A stretch of DNA of 64,000 bases from Artocarpus heterophyllus (GCA_025403435.1 CM046333.1:37097521-37161520), one strand, 5' to 3'. Shown: positions 1 to 12,399, numbered from the stretch's first letter. Notes: generated by a model not told the origin, from the sequence alone. Program-made: numbers and translations.

Positions 1-2362
1 TATATAAAAAAAATCAGAAAATCTCTCATAATTCGAAACTCTCTCTCTCTACTTTCTCTCTCTAAAAAAAATTCTCTCTCTCTCCTCAAAGATCGTTTGA
101 GATTTCGGCATCCGTTTTCGACACCTCCCGCACCAATGGAAAGCTCTCGACGAGCTGAGTCCAACGAGGTGCCGCGCCGCCCAAAACGCCGCCGGAGGAG
201 ACCACACGCGCCGCCCAAAGTGGCGGCAAAACCCATTTCTTTCCGACGAGATATCTTCGCCGTCCGACGTCCGATCGACGTGATTCTTGTTCCTACACGA
301 CCACCGTGATGAGAGGAACAAAACCCACCCTTGGTGGCAGCTCAACAACCGCCGGATTGCTCCGCCCGCCTATTGCCGCCGTGCACCGCCGCCCCCATGG
401 TGGAACTCCGCCTTGCCGGAGGAGGTGACTGACACCACCCCTCCCAATGAGTTCAGAGGATCAAGGGGAGTAAAACCCCTCGATCAATTGCACGGAAGAA
501 GCCGGTTTCGCCGGAGAACGGCCAACGCCGCCGTCAACCGCCGCGGGAGCCTCCGTTTTGGCTCTTCCCAGCCACGTTTCTTCAAATTGGATGAGGGAAA
601 ATGCTCATAGGAGGATGGGTAGCAAAAGCCCTCAGCCAATTTCAGGTTTCCATCGTCGGAGAATCAAGATCGGAGCTCATCCATTTCTACCGACGTTGTA
701 CTTCACGACCCGCTATGTTAGAGGCAGAATTAGGTGAAATTGACCCCGCCATTGGACTCAGAAGGGTCGATTTAGGGGGGTAGGCCCGAGCCCAGCTGCC
801 AACGGACCCCGATTGACGCCGGTCAACGACGGTCAAAGTCGGTCAACACCGGTCAACGGTGGTCAACGCCGGTCAACGGTGGTTAACGCCGGTCAACGGC
901 CAGTCAAAGGCTAAATTGGAATTTTGTGATCCGGACCTCCGATCGAAGATCCGAGACCGCCTCCTGACTCGTTTCGATGCTTTGGATGCAATGGTGACCT
1001 CCGTTTGAGCAAATTCCACTCCGATAAAAATCATCTGGTACCGACTGCATGCGAATCGAGGCGATTCAAACAGCAGTATCGGAGTCCAGAATGACATTTT
1101 CAAGAATGTATGATCTCCAGGAAGCATTCCTAGCCATTCATAGTCGCTCGAGGAGCACTACAGAGGATGCTTCGTAGATACAGCGAGATACAACTGGATC
1201 TGTTTTGCTTGGAGTTCAAGATCAAGGGAGTATGGAGCTAACGTTAATTGATTCCAGGATTAAGAGACTGTTGATAAGCTTAAAAGGTAGGGATTCTATT
1301 ACTCATCTTTTGTGAGGTTTTTATAGAATTAAAATTGATTGTTTTGCCGCAATATATATATATATCTATGTTAAACTGATATTATATGAGCATCACATAT
1401 GAAACTATGACATGGACTCGTCTTGTATTGTACGGCGAGGAACATAATGAATTGACACATGTTATAAATTGAGAAGCATGGTTAGGAAAACTAACTCTAT
1501 TGATAATGATTCAATATAGAGAAATTGTGAGACATGAAGAGGGCGACGGTTACGTCCTTGGGCATGAATACCCTAAAAGGTAAAATAGGGGGAAGGCGAT
1601 GACGCTTCCTTGGGTTGAAAGTCCCATAACACACTGTACAGGAATCGACTTGGTGAGGACTCGGGGCTTGATGTCCCCTCACCGGAACACCCTTGGAATG
1701 TTTATAGGGTGATCAAGTGCGCCCATTTGGGTTTCGATGAGTTGAGTGATACTCAATTTAACATGGATACCTAGGAACAATGATGATTGGTAATATTTGT
1801 ATAAATGTGTAATTATGACACTTGGTAATGATTAACTATGGTATCCATAAGATGTGATCATAATAAACCTCATAATCTGGAATATGATGTGACTTACTAA
1901 CGATGCAGGTTTTAATGTGGTAATGATAAAAACCTAAATGTGAGTAATGGCTTTCTCTACTGAGCATAGTGTCACTCATTCCCTTATGTTTATATCTTTT
2001 CAGGACTCACTAAGTGTGAGGTGGCTACGAGAAATATAGTTGAGGAAGTGATGTAGCTATATTACATTGGGACTGCTTCAATCGTTGAGAATGTTCTTCA
2101 TGATAATGTAAGCATCAATTGTTACTTTCTGTGACTGTATTACAATGTGTTGAGGGTTAAAATGATGATGACAACAGTTTATATTATTAAATTTAAGGTG
2201 CTACATTTAAAACTGTGGTTTATTTGTCGTTTATATTTTTATTTTTGAGTTAAGAGTTTTCATTTAAGTCCCGGGCAAATTTTATTTTTAAGGTTTTACT
2301 TTTATTATTTATTTTTATTTTATCTCATTAAAAACTGTTAACCCCCATATAGGGGCGTTACA
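1..2362 (+). mobile_element. LTR of a gypsy-type retrotransposon, cut by the left window edge
   Basis: This GC-rich then AT-rich stretch ends in GGGGCGTTACA exactly where LINE sequence begins. That end resembles the GGGGCGTGACA end of the complete Tekay-type LTR later in this window. It also shares that LTR's layout: a CT-repeat leader near 40-90, a GC-rich block to about 1250, then an AT-rich tail with an ACTGAGC-type motif near 1960. Short open frames at 97-309, 287-610 and 601-783 lie in the GC-rich block and show no recognisable domain. The left end lies outside the window, so a solo LTR and the 3' LTR of a longer element cannot be told apart. The superfamily call is inferred from end similarity and layout. 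Confidence 0.6.
821..900 (-). repeat. Array of eight 10-bp units containing GGTCAA (W-box cores on the minus strand)
   Basis: Units start at 821, 831, 841, 851, 861, 871, 881 and 891, and each begins GGTCAA or a one-base variant (881 is GGTTAA). A degenerate further unit follows at 901. Read on the minus strand, GGTCAA is TTGACC, the core of the WRKY-factor W-box. The spacing is exactly ten bases with no slippage, so every site would face the same side of the helix. The array sits inside the LTR at 1-2362. Binding by WRKY factors is inferred from the motif only. Confidence 0.75.
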
Positions 2363-2887
2363 AAATGATTTGCTTCAACGTGTAATAACTATCTGCTTCT
2401 TAAATATTTTTCCTCCATCACCAGCACCAAAACCCTATCCCCTCTATAAAGCAACTCCCAGCCCCGCTTGGCCAACAAGGCTCTTTTTATATCTCGAAAC
2501 ACCCGAAGACCTAAGCCTCCCTCCACCTTTGGTTTACATATGGATTTCCAAGACTTCAAGCACATTTTACTCTCGCCTCCCCTAGAGTTTCCCCACTAAA
2601 AAGATCTCAACAACACATCCAAATTAGAGCAAATGAAATCCCGAATGGCAGCAGTCATCATATTACAGTTAGGAATCGCTTGACCTACACTCTTAACAAG
2701 AACCAATCTACCAACATTCAATTGGAGTTTTTGCTTCCATTCGGCCACTCTCTATTGCATCCGATCAACAAGGTGGCCTAGTTCTTCATTTTCTTCTTTC
2801 CCCAAAATAATGGCAGACCCAAATGCACTGTTTTTCCTGAACTCGCTAGAAACCGGGGATACTATTGGTCTCAATGGTATGACAACC
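2363..2887 (-). pseudogene. LINE reverse transcriptase fragment (3' part), decayed
   Basis: Minus-strand translation gives plant L1-type sequence with several stops: WKQKLQLNVGRLVLVKSVGQ, then a block ending FRDIKRALLAKRGWELL, which is typical of the region after the RT palm in plant LINEs. The piece is bounded on the left by the LTR ending at 2362 and on the right by the element starting at 2888. Its neighbours in the same LINE continue at 8797-9847, 12400-13345 and 14661-14895, so the original element has been opened by later insertions. It is non-functional. Confidence 0.8.
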
Positions 2888-4701
2888 TGATGAGACTTAA
2901 AAAATTCATATTTTTAAGAGTAAATATCATTATTTTGTATTTTTATTTGTCATTAAAACCCTTAATTGTAGCATTTTCATGTTAAATGATATTTAAAATA
3001 TATTTAATTATATGTTGTAAGCAATGTTTTTATGTCCAAGTATATTTTAAGTAATTTTTAGAAGTATTTTTATGTATTAAATAATTAATTTGTATATAAT
3101 AAATTAAAACCGTAAAGTTAATATATGTGTGTTTGGTGTTTTAATTTTGTTTTGTGTATAATAAGTATTTATAAATATTTACTTGATTCCAATAATTTTT
3201 ATGTTGTAAAATAATTAATTTCAAGGGACTTAATTGTCAGGAAATTAACATCTGGGGCAAAAATAGAGGAAAATGGTACAAAGAAACTTGAAGTCTAGGG
3301 TGAAAACATAATAGAATCTTGTATCATTGCCCGTATAAAACCTCCATCATCAATGGGGATTGCCCACATGCTTAAGAATCAACCAAAGCCCTACGTACTA
3401 ACTTCTCCATGTTATTCTAAAGATGTTTTTCATTTCTTCACCAAGTCAAAGTTTCATCTAATTAAAACATGCCACGTGGCATTGAGATGATAATGTCGAA
3501 GCTTTATTTTGCCTTGTTTAGTTGCAACGAATGATGAAAGACAAAGTGTACTTGCTCTGAAGAAAAATACTGTATTATTCTTGCTTTTCTCATCCAACTT
3601 TTATTATTTTAATATTTTGTTTGTCTTGTAATTATGTCTTGTTTTACTTCCATCAGCCAGAGTCAATGATTTATGTACGAATTACTTGCATCTTTTGGCT
3701 ATATATAAGAGGCATTTGCCTCAATTGTAAGCATCTGAGAGTTAGTGTAAATGCTAAGTTCTTAAACTCAGCTTTATGCTAAATTTTGTGTCCACTTGTT
3801 TGTTTAGTTTATGCGTAATATTCTCGGTAAATAATATTTAAGTTATGTTTTTAGTTATTTTTGTTGATTTATTTTAAAATGTGTTTTTAAATTCTTTTTT
3901 TAGATGAGGGAAGAAGGGAAATTTTGACAAAATTAGCTTAAATATTTTAGCTTTTTAAGCTGTTATAATGCCAAAATTATTTCAAAAAACTTTGTAATTT
4001 TAGGAGTTATTTTAAGTTATTTGCTTGCAAAATAGGAGAGTTTGATTTATCATAGACATAGACTGACACGGGTAATGCTTAGAAAAACATTGATTTGTCG
4101 TCAACAGAAAATGGCATAATAAATACTTATAATCCATTTTCAAGCCAAATTTCTTAACTAACTTTAAATTTATATTTATTTGTTAACTTGAGTTTTTGCT
4201 ATATTATAGACATGAACTAACATTTTTAATACATGGTAATTATTGATTAATCATGGATAGAGAATGACATGGTACATTCTTAAACCTTTTTAGCAAATAT
4301 TTTCAGAGGAACTAATATATAATTAAGTTAGAAACCAAAATTGATTCTTTAACCTCAACATTTTTATAACTATTGTTCTTTAAATTAATTGCATTTCTTG
4401 TTGGAAAAAATCTAAAATTAATTTTAATTTTCTACTTTAAAATTTGTTAATTTTCGTGTAAATTCGATGATCCACAAAAATCATAATACCTGCAAAACTT
4501 GTAAATAATTTATAATTAATCTATAAATAGCTAACGTTAACCCTTAAATTCAATAAAGAATTTAGTAGAATAACATAATTAATATATTAGACTTTGTAAT
4601 ATATTTTCCTCGTGAGATGGACCTTAGACTCACTAAGACTTCATTGGTTGAACAATCTTATACCTGAGGTTATATCGAATTGTACTTTTCAGGACCGAAC
4701 A
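2888..4701 (+). repeat. 5' LTR of the Athila-like element
   Basis: It opens with TGATGAG and closes with GGACCGAACA, matching the end of the 3' copy at 8791. It is AT-rich, with a likely promoter near 3700, where TATATATAAG is followed by a conserved leader (about 3715-3780) that recurs near 7795-7860. No coding potential is seen. Confidence 0.65.
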
Positions 4702-4707
4702 AGTTTT

Positions 4708-4725
4708 TGGTGTCATTGCTAGGAA
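4708..4725 (+). other. Candidate primer-binding site of the Athila-like element
   Basis: TGGTGTCATTGCTAGG starts a few bases after the 5' LTR end. It looks like a mutated form of the TGGCGCC-type primer site found in Athila and Tat lineages. The match is imperfect, so the lineage call rests partly on position. Confidence 0.45.
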
Positions 4726-5680
4726 AAGACAGACATTTGGACAATATATATTACAATATATTATCCGGTAGGTTATATACCACCAACAATTGCATATATT
4801 TATTTTTATTCTTACGTTTACTTTTCTGTCTCTATCACCAGATTGCCTAGCTCATTTGGAGCTACGATCCTTCTTTTGTCGATTTTTTTTCTCTACATAT
4901 TTTTATTTTCAAGTCACAAACTGGGCTCCTCGAGTCTTGTGTTCCTTTTTGTGATTATTTTATTTAATTTTTGCACTTTTATTTTCTATCCCCTAGTTAT
5001 AAGACCAGGGGATTCTTGAACTCCTTTCTTTCTTGTAACTCTTTTATTTTTTTTGCACTTATTTTTTATTTTTCTTGTCGCGAGACTGAGGGCCTTATGC
5101 TACTTTCTTCCTTGTGATTTTGACTCTAACTTTCTAACTGCTTAACTGTCTAATCTAACTTTTTATCATTTTGTCATATCTATTGTGTTACTATTTGTTG
5201 TTTTGTAGGTTTAAAATTTTTTTACTATTCACGTAAAATCTTGCATATATTACTATTTTTATCGGGTTACTGTTTATAGTTATTGTTCACATATGCATGT
5301 CACTATTCATAAAAAATAAAAAAATTAAAAGATTAAAAATTAAAAATATTTTTGGAAGTTTGTAGAGAAATCATTGTAAATTTTTCTCAAAAATTTATAG
5401 TGCTTTGTGGCGATATAAGGATCTATTAGATAGGTTTCCTTTGTTCTTGGGATCACTTGTTAGGAATTTTCCTAAGTGGGTTAACTCCTGAAACTAGAAA
5501 TCGAGTAGAAAAAGGAGATGAATCTACCATTTTTACCAATTACACGTAAACGAAGCCTATTACATATTGGAAGATATGGTCGAGTATACTTATTAGGGAA
5601 TGAATAGTTTTGAAACCAACTTTCATTGGGAAAACAATTTAAACTTTTTAAAACCTTGGCCTGACATTTAATCTAAAATT

Positions 5681-5977
5681 TTGGAGTCAACATTTGAATT
5701 GCAAAATTCATTTGATGCTTCAAATAAAGGGAATTTGGAAATCCTAAGAAAATATTCAGTATCCGTGAAAGTAATATTAGAAAATAAAGAAGAAAATTTA
5801 GAATCTACCCAGTTTAAGGAGCCTGGTTTAGAAGAGGAGTTCTTAGAGATGATTGAAGAAGAAGTTCTAAGTAAGGAAGAGACAGAAGACCTAAACATAC
5901 AAAAGGAACAATTATTACCTTTAGTCTTAGGTTCTCAACCGATGTTGCTGCTGGAGTTCACCAAAGACTACACTTAA
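5681..5977 (+). CDS. Short acidic open frame inside the Athila-like element
   Basis: A 98-codon frame rich in Glu (for example EPGLEEEFLEMIEEEVLSKE) lies in the interior of the non-autonomous element. I do not recognise a domain. It could be a remnant of an acidic linker of a lost gag-pol, or chance in an A/G-rich tract. There is no catalytic motif, zinc knuckle or membrane segment. Confidence 0.25.
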   Translation: MESTFELQNSFDASNKGNLEILRKYSVSVKVILENKEENLESTQFKEPGLEEEFLEMIEEEVLSKEETEDLNIQKEQLLPLVLGSQPMLLLEFTKDYT

Positions 5978-7099
5978 TAAGATCCTATGTGGACCCCACT
6001 TTCTCCACCACCTCTAGCCTCGTTCTTATGGACCCACCAAGCCTATGAAATGAGTCCAAATCACACAAACTTGAATCTTTTACATTTTGCCAATCTTGAG
6101 GGCATAATCAAACAAGATCCATATTTGGTCCTTTGATAATTTTTATAAGAGAAAGCTACTCTTTGATGACTTTTGACCATCCTTTTTGTAATATATTTGC
6201 TTTTGTGTGTTGTTTTTATTTAATTTTTAGCATGCAATTTTCTAAGCATTAGAAAATTTATTTTCAAAAATTCATTAAAATGGCTGAGTAACCGAGATTA
6301 AGCTCACTTTGATATGCTGGTATTTTACATCAATGACTTCTAGAGACGTATTTTGATGAAATGAATAACAATAATTTTTTTTTATTTTTAGAATTTTGTA
6401 AATTTAAATGAAAATGAAAAATGTTTTAAAAACAAATAAAAAAATTAAAAACATAAAAACTTTTTTTTTTTTGTAAATAAAGATTGTTTGTTTATTTTTA
6501 GTGTTTAATAGTGTGTGATAATCTGGTAGGCTACTTAGGTAGACTACTAGGATACAGTAACCTCTACATCCTTTTATATGACCTAGTCCAACCCGTTAGA
6601 TTACTAGCCCATTGTACATTTAGCTCAACCCTATTTTCACGCTTGTCTGTATAGCCTTCCCCGTGTCTAAACAATATCTCACCCTTTTGTTTATTTAACT
6701 GATCACTATACATCAAAGCTTAGAACTATCTGATCACTCTTTTCTCTAAATTTCTCTTTCTTTCTCTAAACCTCAAATTCTCTCTGTCTTCTCACTAGAT
6801 TTTCAAAATATTTCTAGAAATTCTCATTTCTCGATCTCTATAATTTTCTCTAATCTGCACTCAAATGTTTGAAATCCTTAAAATTCACTTCGAAATTCTT
6901 TAAATCAGCTTTCGAACTCCTCAAATCTCACCTTTAATCGCTGACAATCACTCTCTCAAATTTCTTTTTTCATCTCTCATCCTAAATATGATCACTTGAA
7001 GAAATACTTATTTTCTCTCTCTTAAAATCAAATCAGAAGAAAGTACAAGTCTTGAATCACTCATCTTTTGGTGCTTATGCATTATACGTTAAGGTGAAA

Positions 7100-8791
7100 A
7101 TATGCTTAATTATGTGTTTTTAGCAATGTTTTTATGTCGAAGTATAGTTTTAGTAATTTTTAGAAGTGTTTTGTATGTTAAATAATTAATTGTGTAAAAT
7201 AAATTATTGTAAAGTTAATATGTGTGTGTTTTGTATTTTAATTTTGTTTTGTGTATAATAAGTATTTATAAATATTTACTTGAGTTTAGTAATTTTTATT
7301 TTGTAAAATAATTAATTTCTGTGGACTTAATTGTCAGGAAATTTGAAATCTAGGGAAAAAATAGAGGAAAATGGTGTAAAGAAACTTGAAGTCTAGGGTG
7401 AAAACATAATAGAATCTTATATCATCGCCTGCATAAAACTTACATCATCAATGAGGCTTGCCCACATGCTTAAGAATCAACCTAAGCCCCACGAACTAAT
7501 TTTTCCATGTTGTTTAGAAGTTTTTCATTTCTTCACCAAGTCAAAGTTTCATCTAATTAAAGCATGCCATCTGTATTGAGATAATAATGTTGAAGCTTTC
7601 TTTTGCCTTGCACAGTTGCTGTAAATGATGAAAGACAAAGTGTACCTGTTCTGAAGAAAAATGTTGCATTATTATTGCTTTTCTCAACTAACTTTTCTTA
7701 TTTTAATATTTTGTTTGCCTTATAATTCTATCTTATTTTGCTTCCACAAGCTAGAGTCAATGATTTGCACGCAAATTGCATGCATCTCTTGGCTATAAAT
7801 AAGAGGCATGTGCCTCAATTGTAAGCGTCCGAGAGTTAATATAATTGCTAAGTTCTTAAACTCAGCTTTATACTAAATCTTGTGTCCACTCTTTTATTTA
7901 GTTTATGTGTAATATTCTTTGTAAACAATATTTAAGTTATGTTTTTAGTTTATTTTTGTTGATTTATTTTCAAAATGTGTTATGAAGTTCCTTTTTTAGT
8001 TGAGGGAAGAGGAGGAGATTCTGACAAAATTAGCTTAAATATTTTAGTTTTCTAAGCCGTTATAATGTCAAAATCATTTGAGAAAACTTAGTAAATTTAG
8101 AGTTATTTTAAGTTATTTTCTTGCAAAATAGGAGAGTTTGATTTATCAGAAACTGGAACGGGAAATGCTTAGGAAAATTGTGATTAGTCGTTGATGGAGA
8201 ATGGTATGATAAATGCTTATAATTCCATTTTCAAGTTAAATTTTTCAACTAACTTTAAATTTATATTTATTTGTTAACTTAAGTTTTTGCTATATTATAG
8301 ACATAAACTTACACGTTTAATGCTTAGTAATTGTTGATTCATCATAAACAGAGGATGGCATTGTATATTCTTAAACCTTTTTAGCAAATATTTTAGAGGA
8401 ACTAATATATAATTGAGTTCGAAACTAGAATTGATCCTTGAACCTCAACATTTTCATAATTATTGCTTTCTTTAAATCTTCTGCATTTTGTGTTGTTAAA
8501 ATTCCAAAAGTAATTTTAATTTTCTATTTTAAAATTTGTTAATTTCCAAATAAATTTGGTAATCTACAAAAATCTTAATACCTACAAAACTTGTAAATAA
8601 TTTGTAAATAATCTGTAAATAGCTAACTTTAATCCTCTAATTCGGTAAATAATTTAATCGGATGACATTTAATATATTGGACTCTGTAATATCTTTTCCC
8701 TATGAGAACAACCTTAGACTCACCGAGACTTTATTGCTTAAACAACATTATACTTGAAGTTATATTGGATTGTACTTTTCAGAACCAAACA
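7100..8791 (+). repeat. 3' LTR of the Athila-like element
   Basis: It is a direct repeat of 2990-4701, recognisable from about 7105 onward and ending GAACCAAACA at 8791. Homology to the first 100 bases of the 5' LTR is not visible, so its 5' boundary may be rearranged. The preceding interval, about 6490-7090, contains CT-rich sequence and shows no recognised coding region. Confidence 0.6.
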
Positions 8792-8796
8792 CTACC

Positions 8797-9847
8797 CATC
8801 ATACTCCTACTAAAGTACACTAGGGACTTCTCCTCATTAATCTTCTACCCAGACCAATTACAATAGATGTTTAAGCGTCTCTTCACCTCTTGAGCAACCT
8901 TCTCAGTGGTTGAGGCAAACATAACTTAATATCGGTAAATAAAGCATGCATTATCTCCGTTTCTCCCTTTGTAACCATGATTCATCTAAAATCCCTCGAG
9001 GAGCAAGCCCTACGAATGATGTGAGAAAGCACCTCACTATATAAGATTAAAAAATACGGGGAAAGAGGATTGCCTTGCCTAAGCTCTTAGGTAGCCTTCA
9101 ACTTCTCACATTGTCCTCCTTTTAAAATAAGGGAAAAAAATTGCGTGAGAACACATTTCATAACCCAAGAAATCCATCTCGTGTCAAAACCAAAACAAGT
9201 CAACACTCTTTCAAGAAAGCTCCACTCAATTCTATCATACGCCGTTTCTATTTCTAACGTCACCTTTCGCTTTTGCTTCTGCATCGTATGAAGAATCGCA
9301 TGTGTAATGATAGTGTTGTCAGAGATTTGCCACCCTTTCACAAAAGTCGATTGGAGCGGAGAGGTCAACTTGGATAGGAGGGGTTTGAGACACTTGACAA
9401 GAATCTTGGATATAACCTTGTACACAAAGTTGCAAAGACTTGTTAGTCAGTAATCACTTACCAATGAAGGGAGCTCTTTAAGAAAAAATGATTTTGAGTA
9501 AATGATTTTTTTTTTTGACAGTTTTTTAACGTAAAAAAATATGCTTTTTAGGTATGAAAACTACTTCAATTTTTTTTTTTTCACTCTTTTGAGGTTCTTC
9601 TCCTCGTTACAGTTATTTTCGTCTTTTTTCTGAAAAAACTAGGATAGTTTACCTACCTAAAAAAACGTATTTTTTTGTGCAAAAAAAAAAAAAAGAGGTC
9701 ATTTTCTTAATTAGGAAAATTTTTTTGCCCTTTTGTCAAATTCTTCCCTTTTTTTAGGAGTAGCACAATATTTATGTAGTTTAGACATGGCACAAGTTTG
9801 CCATAGCGGAAGAAATCTTGCATCGAAGCCACCATATCCCCCAATAG
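8797..9847 (-). pseudogene. LINE reverse transcriptase core fragment
   Basis: On the minus strand, 9425-9087 reads as the RT fingers/palm of a plant LINE: YKVISKILVKCLKPLLSKL, then QSTFVKGWQISDNTIITHAI and YDRIEWSFLERVLTCFGF. The frame continues with stops into LRQGNPLSPY and a KINEEKSLVYFS block near 8800. At 9710-9845, IGGDMVASMQDFFRYGKLVP continues the same protein upstream. Between them, 9430-9700 is T-rich and does not translate to LINE protein, so it is probably a further small insertion. The FADD-type catalytic segment is not intact. Confidence 0.85.
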
Positions 9848-12399
9848 TAGAGATGTAACAATGGACCGGGGCCCGTGGGCCGGCCTGAGCCCATCCTGCT
9901 ATAGTGATAGGTCGGGCCGGCACGGCCCGACATTGTTTACGGCCCGGCCTACAAATACTTATGGGCTGGGCTGGGCCAATATATGTTAGCCCATGGGCCG
10001 GCCAGGCACAACCCATGGAAAATCATTGGTCGAGCTGGGCCTGGGCCTGGTTCGGGTCGGGCCTGCCTGTCTAGGCCCACAATGGGCCGGCCCATCCTGG
10101 CCCATCTAGGCCCACAATGGGCTGGCCCATCCCGACCCACCCTTAATTCTTACTTCTATGTATTATTGATCTTACATCTTTCTAACGTCACTCTTTAATT
10201 TTTTTTTGTTTTTAGTAATTTTGTAAACATTTTATGTCTAATTATCCCGATTGTACTCTTTTTTCTTACCAAGGTTTTGTCCCACTGGGTTTTCCTTGGA
10301 AAGGTTTTTAATGAGGCAATCGTAAATAAAATATAATTTTTTATATTTTCCTTAACTATTAAAACTTTTATATTTGTTAACTTGTTTAAAAATTTAAAAA
10401 TAAAAAAAATTAAAAATTACATGCTTAGATGGGTTGGCTCATTTAAACACACGATGACCAAGATGGACCGGCCCATTTAAGTTTAAAAATTCAAAAATAA
10501 AAAAAATTAAAAATTACGTGCTTAGATGTAGGGGTGAACGGCGGGCGATTTGATGGTTTTTTGGCGGGTACGGTTCGGTTTTTTTGGATGATGGGTTGGC
10601 GATTAACCAACCCGCAAATCGCCCACCACATGGCAGGCGGTTTTGGTTTGGTTTTGGATGGTTGCGGGCGGGTTGAGGCGGTTTAGACCTATGCTATTGT
10701 CCAATGTAATTTTTTGGACCTTTTTTTTAGAAAGTGAAGAAAATTTTGTAGAAAATATAAGATGATAATACATAAAGCATTCCCAACAAATTTGATGCTT
10801 AAAGACAGTGACCATATTTAAAAGTACAAATTAAGAAACATAATCATTCACTGCAACAAGAAACATCAACTACATATAAAGTGATGAACAAAGTCAAGAG
10901 TCCATAAAGATTAAAACCTATTCACTGGGTTCAAAAATAATAGAATACTACAAATGAAATGATGAACAAAGTCAAGTGTTCTTTTTCTTTTAGGGCTTTT
11001 TCTACTAACTTACTTGATTTGAATTTTGATCACTTCACAAAATAATAGGAGAATTTCTAGTTTCTAATATGTCAAGAGACAGCCGAGCCCATGCTTGAAG
11101 TGTTGGATTGTTCAATCATCTCTAAAATAAGAACAAAATCAAATACATGATAAGTTTTTTTTAAAAAATATATAGGCGGGTGGGTGCGGGTTGAACCCGC
11201 CCTCAAAAACTTAAAACCAAACCCGCCCACCGAATATATTGGTTCACCAATAAGAATATATTGGTGAACCCGCCCACTAGTGGGTTGCTAACGTAAACCC
11301 GTTTTTTTTTAGATAGGCGGGCGCGGACTCGAGCGGTTGACGGGTGCGGGGCGATTTTTGTACAGCCCTAGTTTATATTAGCAACCCACTGGACCCGCCC
11401 ACCAATATATTCGGTGGGCGGGTTTGGTTTTAAGTTTTTGATGGTGGGTTCAACCTGCACCCGCCCGCCTATATATTTTTTAAAAAAACTTATCATTATT
11501 TGATTTTGTTCTTATTTTAGAGATGATTGAACAATCCAACACTTCAAGCATGGGCTCAGCTGCCTCTTGACATATTAGAAATTGAAAATTCTCCTATGAT
11601 TTTGTAAAGTAATCAAAATTCAAATCAAGTAAATTAGTAGAGAAAGCCCTAAAAGAAAAAGAACACTTGCCTTTGTTCACCATTTCATTTGTAGCATTTT
11701 ATTATTTTCGAACCAAGTGAATAGGCTTTAATTTTTATAGACTCTTGATTTTATTTATCACTTTATATGTAGTTGATGTTTCTTATTGCAGTGAATGATT
11801 ATGTTTCTTAATTTGTACTTTTGAATATGGTCACTGTTTTTAAGCATCAAACTTGTTGAGAATGCTTTATGTATTATCATATTATATTTTCTACAAATTT
11901 TCTTCACTTTCTAAAAAAAAGGTCCAAAAAATTACATTGGGCAATAGCATAGGTCTAAACCACCTCAACCCGCCCACAGCCGCCCGCAACCACCCAAAAC
12001 CAAACCAAAACCGCCCGCCATGTGGTGGGAGGTTTACGGGTTGGTTAATCGCCAACCTGCCATCCAAAAAAACCGCACCGCACCGCACCCACCCAAAAAC
12101 CATCAAACCGTCCACCGTTCACCCCTAACGTAAACCCGCTTTTTTTGAGATGGGCGGGCGCAGGGGCGGGCAGTTTTTGTACAGCCCTACTTAGATGAGC
12201 TGGCCCATTTAAACACATGATGGGCCAAGATAGGCCGGCCCATTTAAGGCCCACGGCACGGCCCGGTATGGCCCATGTAAAATTAGCCCGCGGACTGGGC
12301 CATGCCAAGTTATTTTTAATATGGACCGGCCCAGCCCGGCCCACGGCCCGTGTGGGCCTAAGGAGAACGGGCGGGGCCAGGCCCGTTCTTGCATCACTA
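9848..12399. mobile_element. hAT-type DNA transposon (non-autonomous), 8-bp target duplication
   Basis: The left end is TAGAGATGTAACAATGGACC and the right end, read inward, is TAGTGATGCAAGAACGGGCC. These are imperfect terminal inverted repeats of the hAT kind. The flanks are CCCAATAG at 9840-9847 and CCCAATAG at 12400-12407, a perfect 8-bp duplication. Removing the element restores the LINE reading STIG then GDMVAS across the site. Subterminal regions are packed with GGGCCGG/CCGGCCC motifs. The interior has no transposase and is mostly another element (10529-12189). Confidence 0.9.
10529..12189. mobile_element. Fold-back hAT element nested in the hAT element, with arms of about 0.76 kb
   Basis: It begins TAGGGGTGAACGG and ends GTACAGCCCTA (read inward TAGGGCTGTAC). 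The flanks are CTTAGATG at 10521-10528 and CTTAGATG at 12190-12197, a perfect 8-bp duplication. Its left arm (10529 to about 11296) is repeated in inverted orientation at about 11371-12130. For example, an identical motif encoding SSLSKKKVQKITL is found on the minus strand near 10720 and the plus strand near 11910. The right 60 bases (12131-12189) repeat the end sequence found at about 11300-11370. It has no transposase. Transcription through it would give a long hairpin RNA. Confidence 0.85.

Larger units (their letters stand above)
2888..8791 (+). mobile_element. Non-autonomous Athila-like LTR retrotransposon (no gag-pol), about 5.9 kb
   Basis: The segments 2888-4701 and about 7100-8791 are direct repeats of one another (for example the tract near 3135-3185 recurs near 7220-7275), diverged by roughly a tenth by eye. 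The 5' copy begins TGATGAG, and both copies end in similar sequence (GGACCGAACA and GAACCAAACA). Just after the first copy, TTTTTGGTGTCATTGCTAGG resembles a decayed TGGCGCCGTTGCCGGGG-type primer site as seen in Athila/Tat elements. Flanks CAACC (2883-2887) and CTACC (8792-8796) fit a target duplication with one change. LINE sequence reads across the two flanks. The interior contains no recognisable gag, protease, RT or integrase. The start of the 3' LTR is not sharp. Confidence 0.7.

Noticed and set aside
97..783. Overlapping open frames in the GC-rich block near the left edge
   Set aside because: They sit inside an LTR, show no domain and are explained by high GC with few stop codons.
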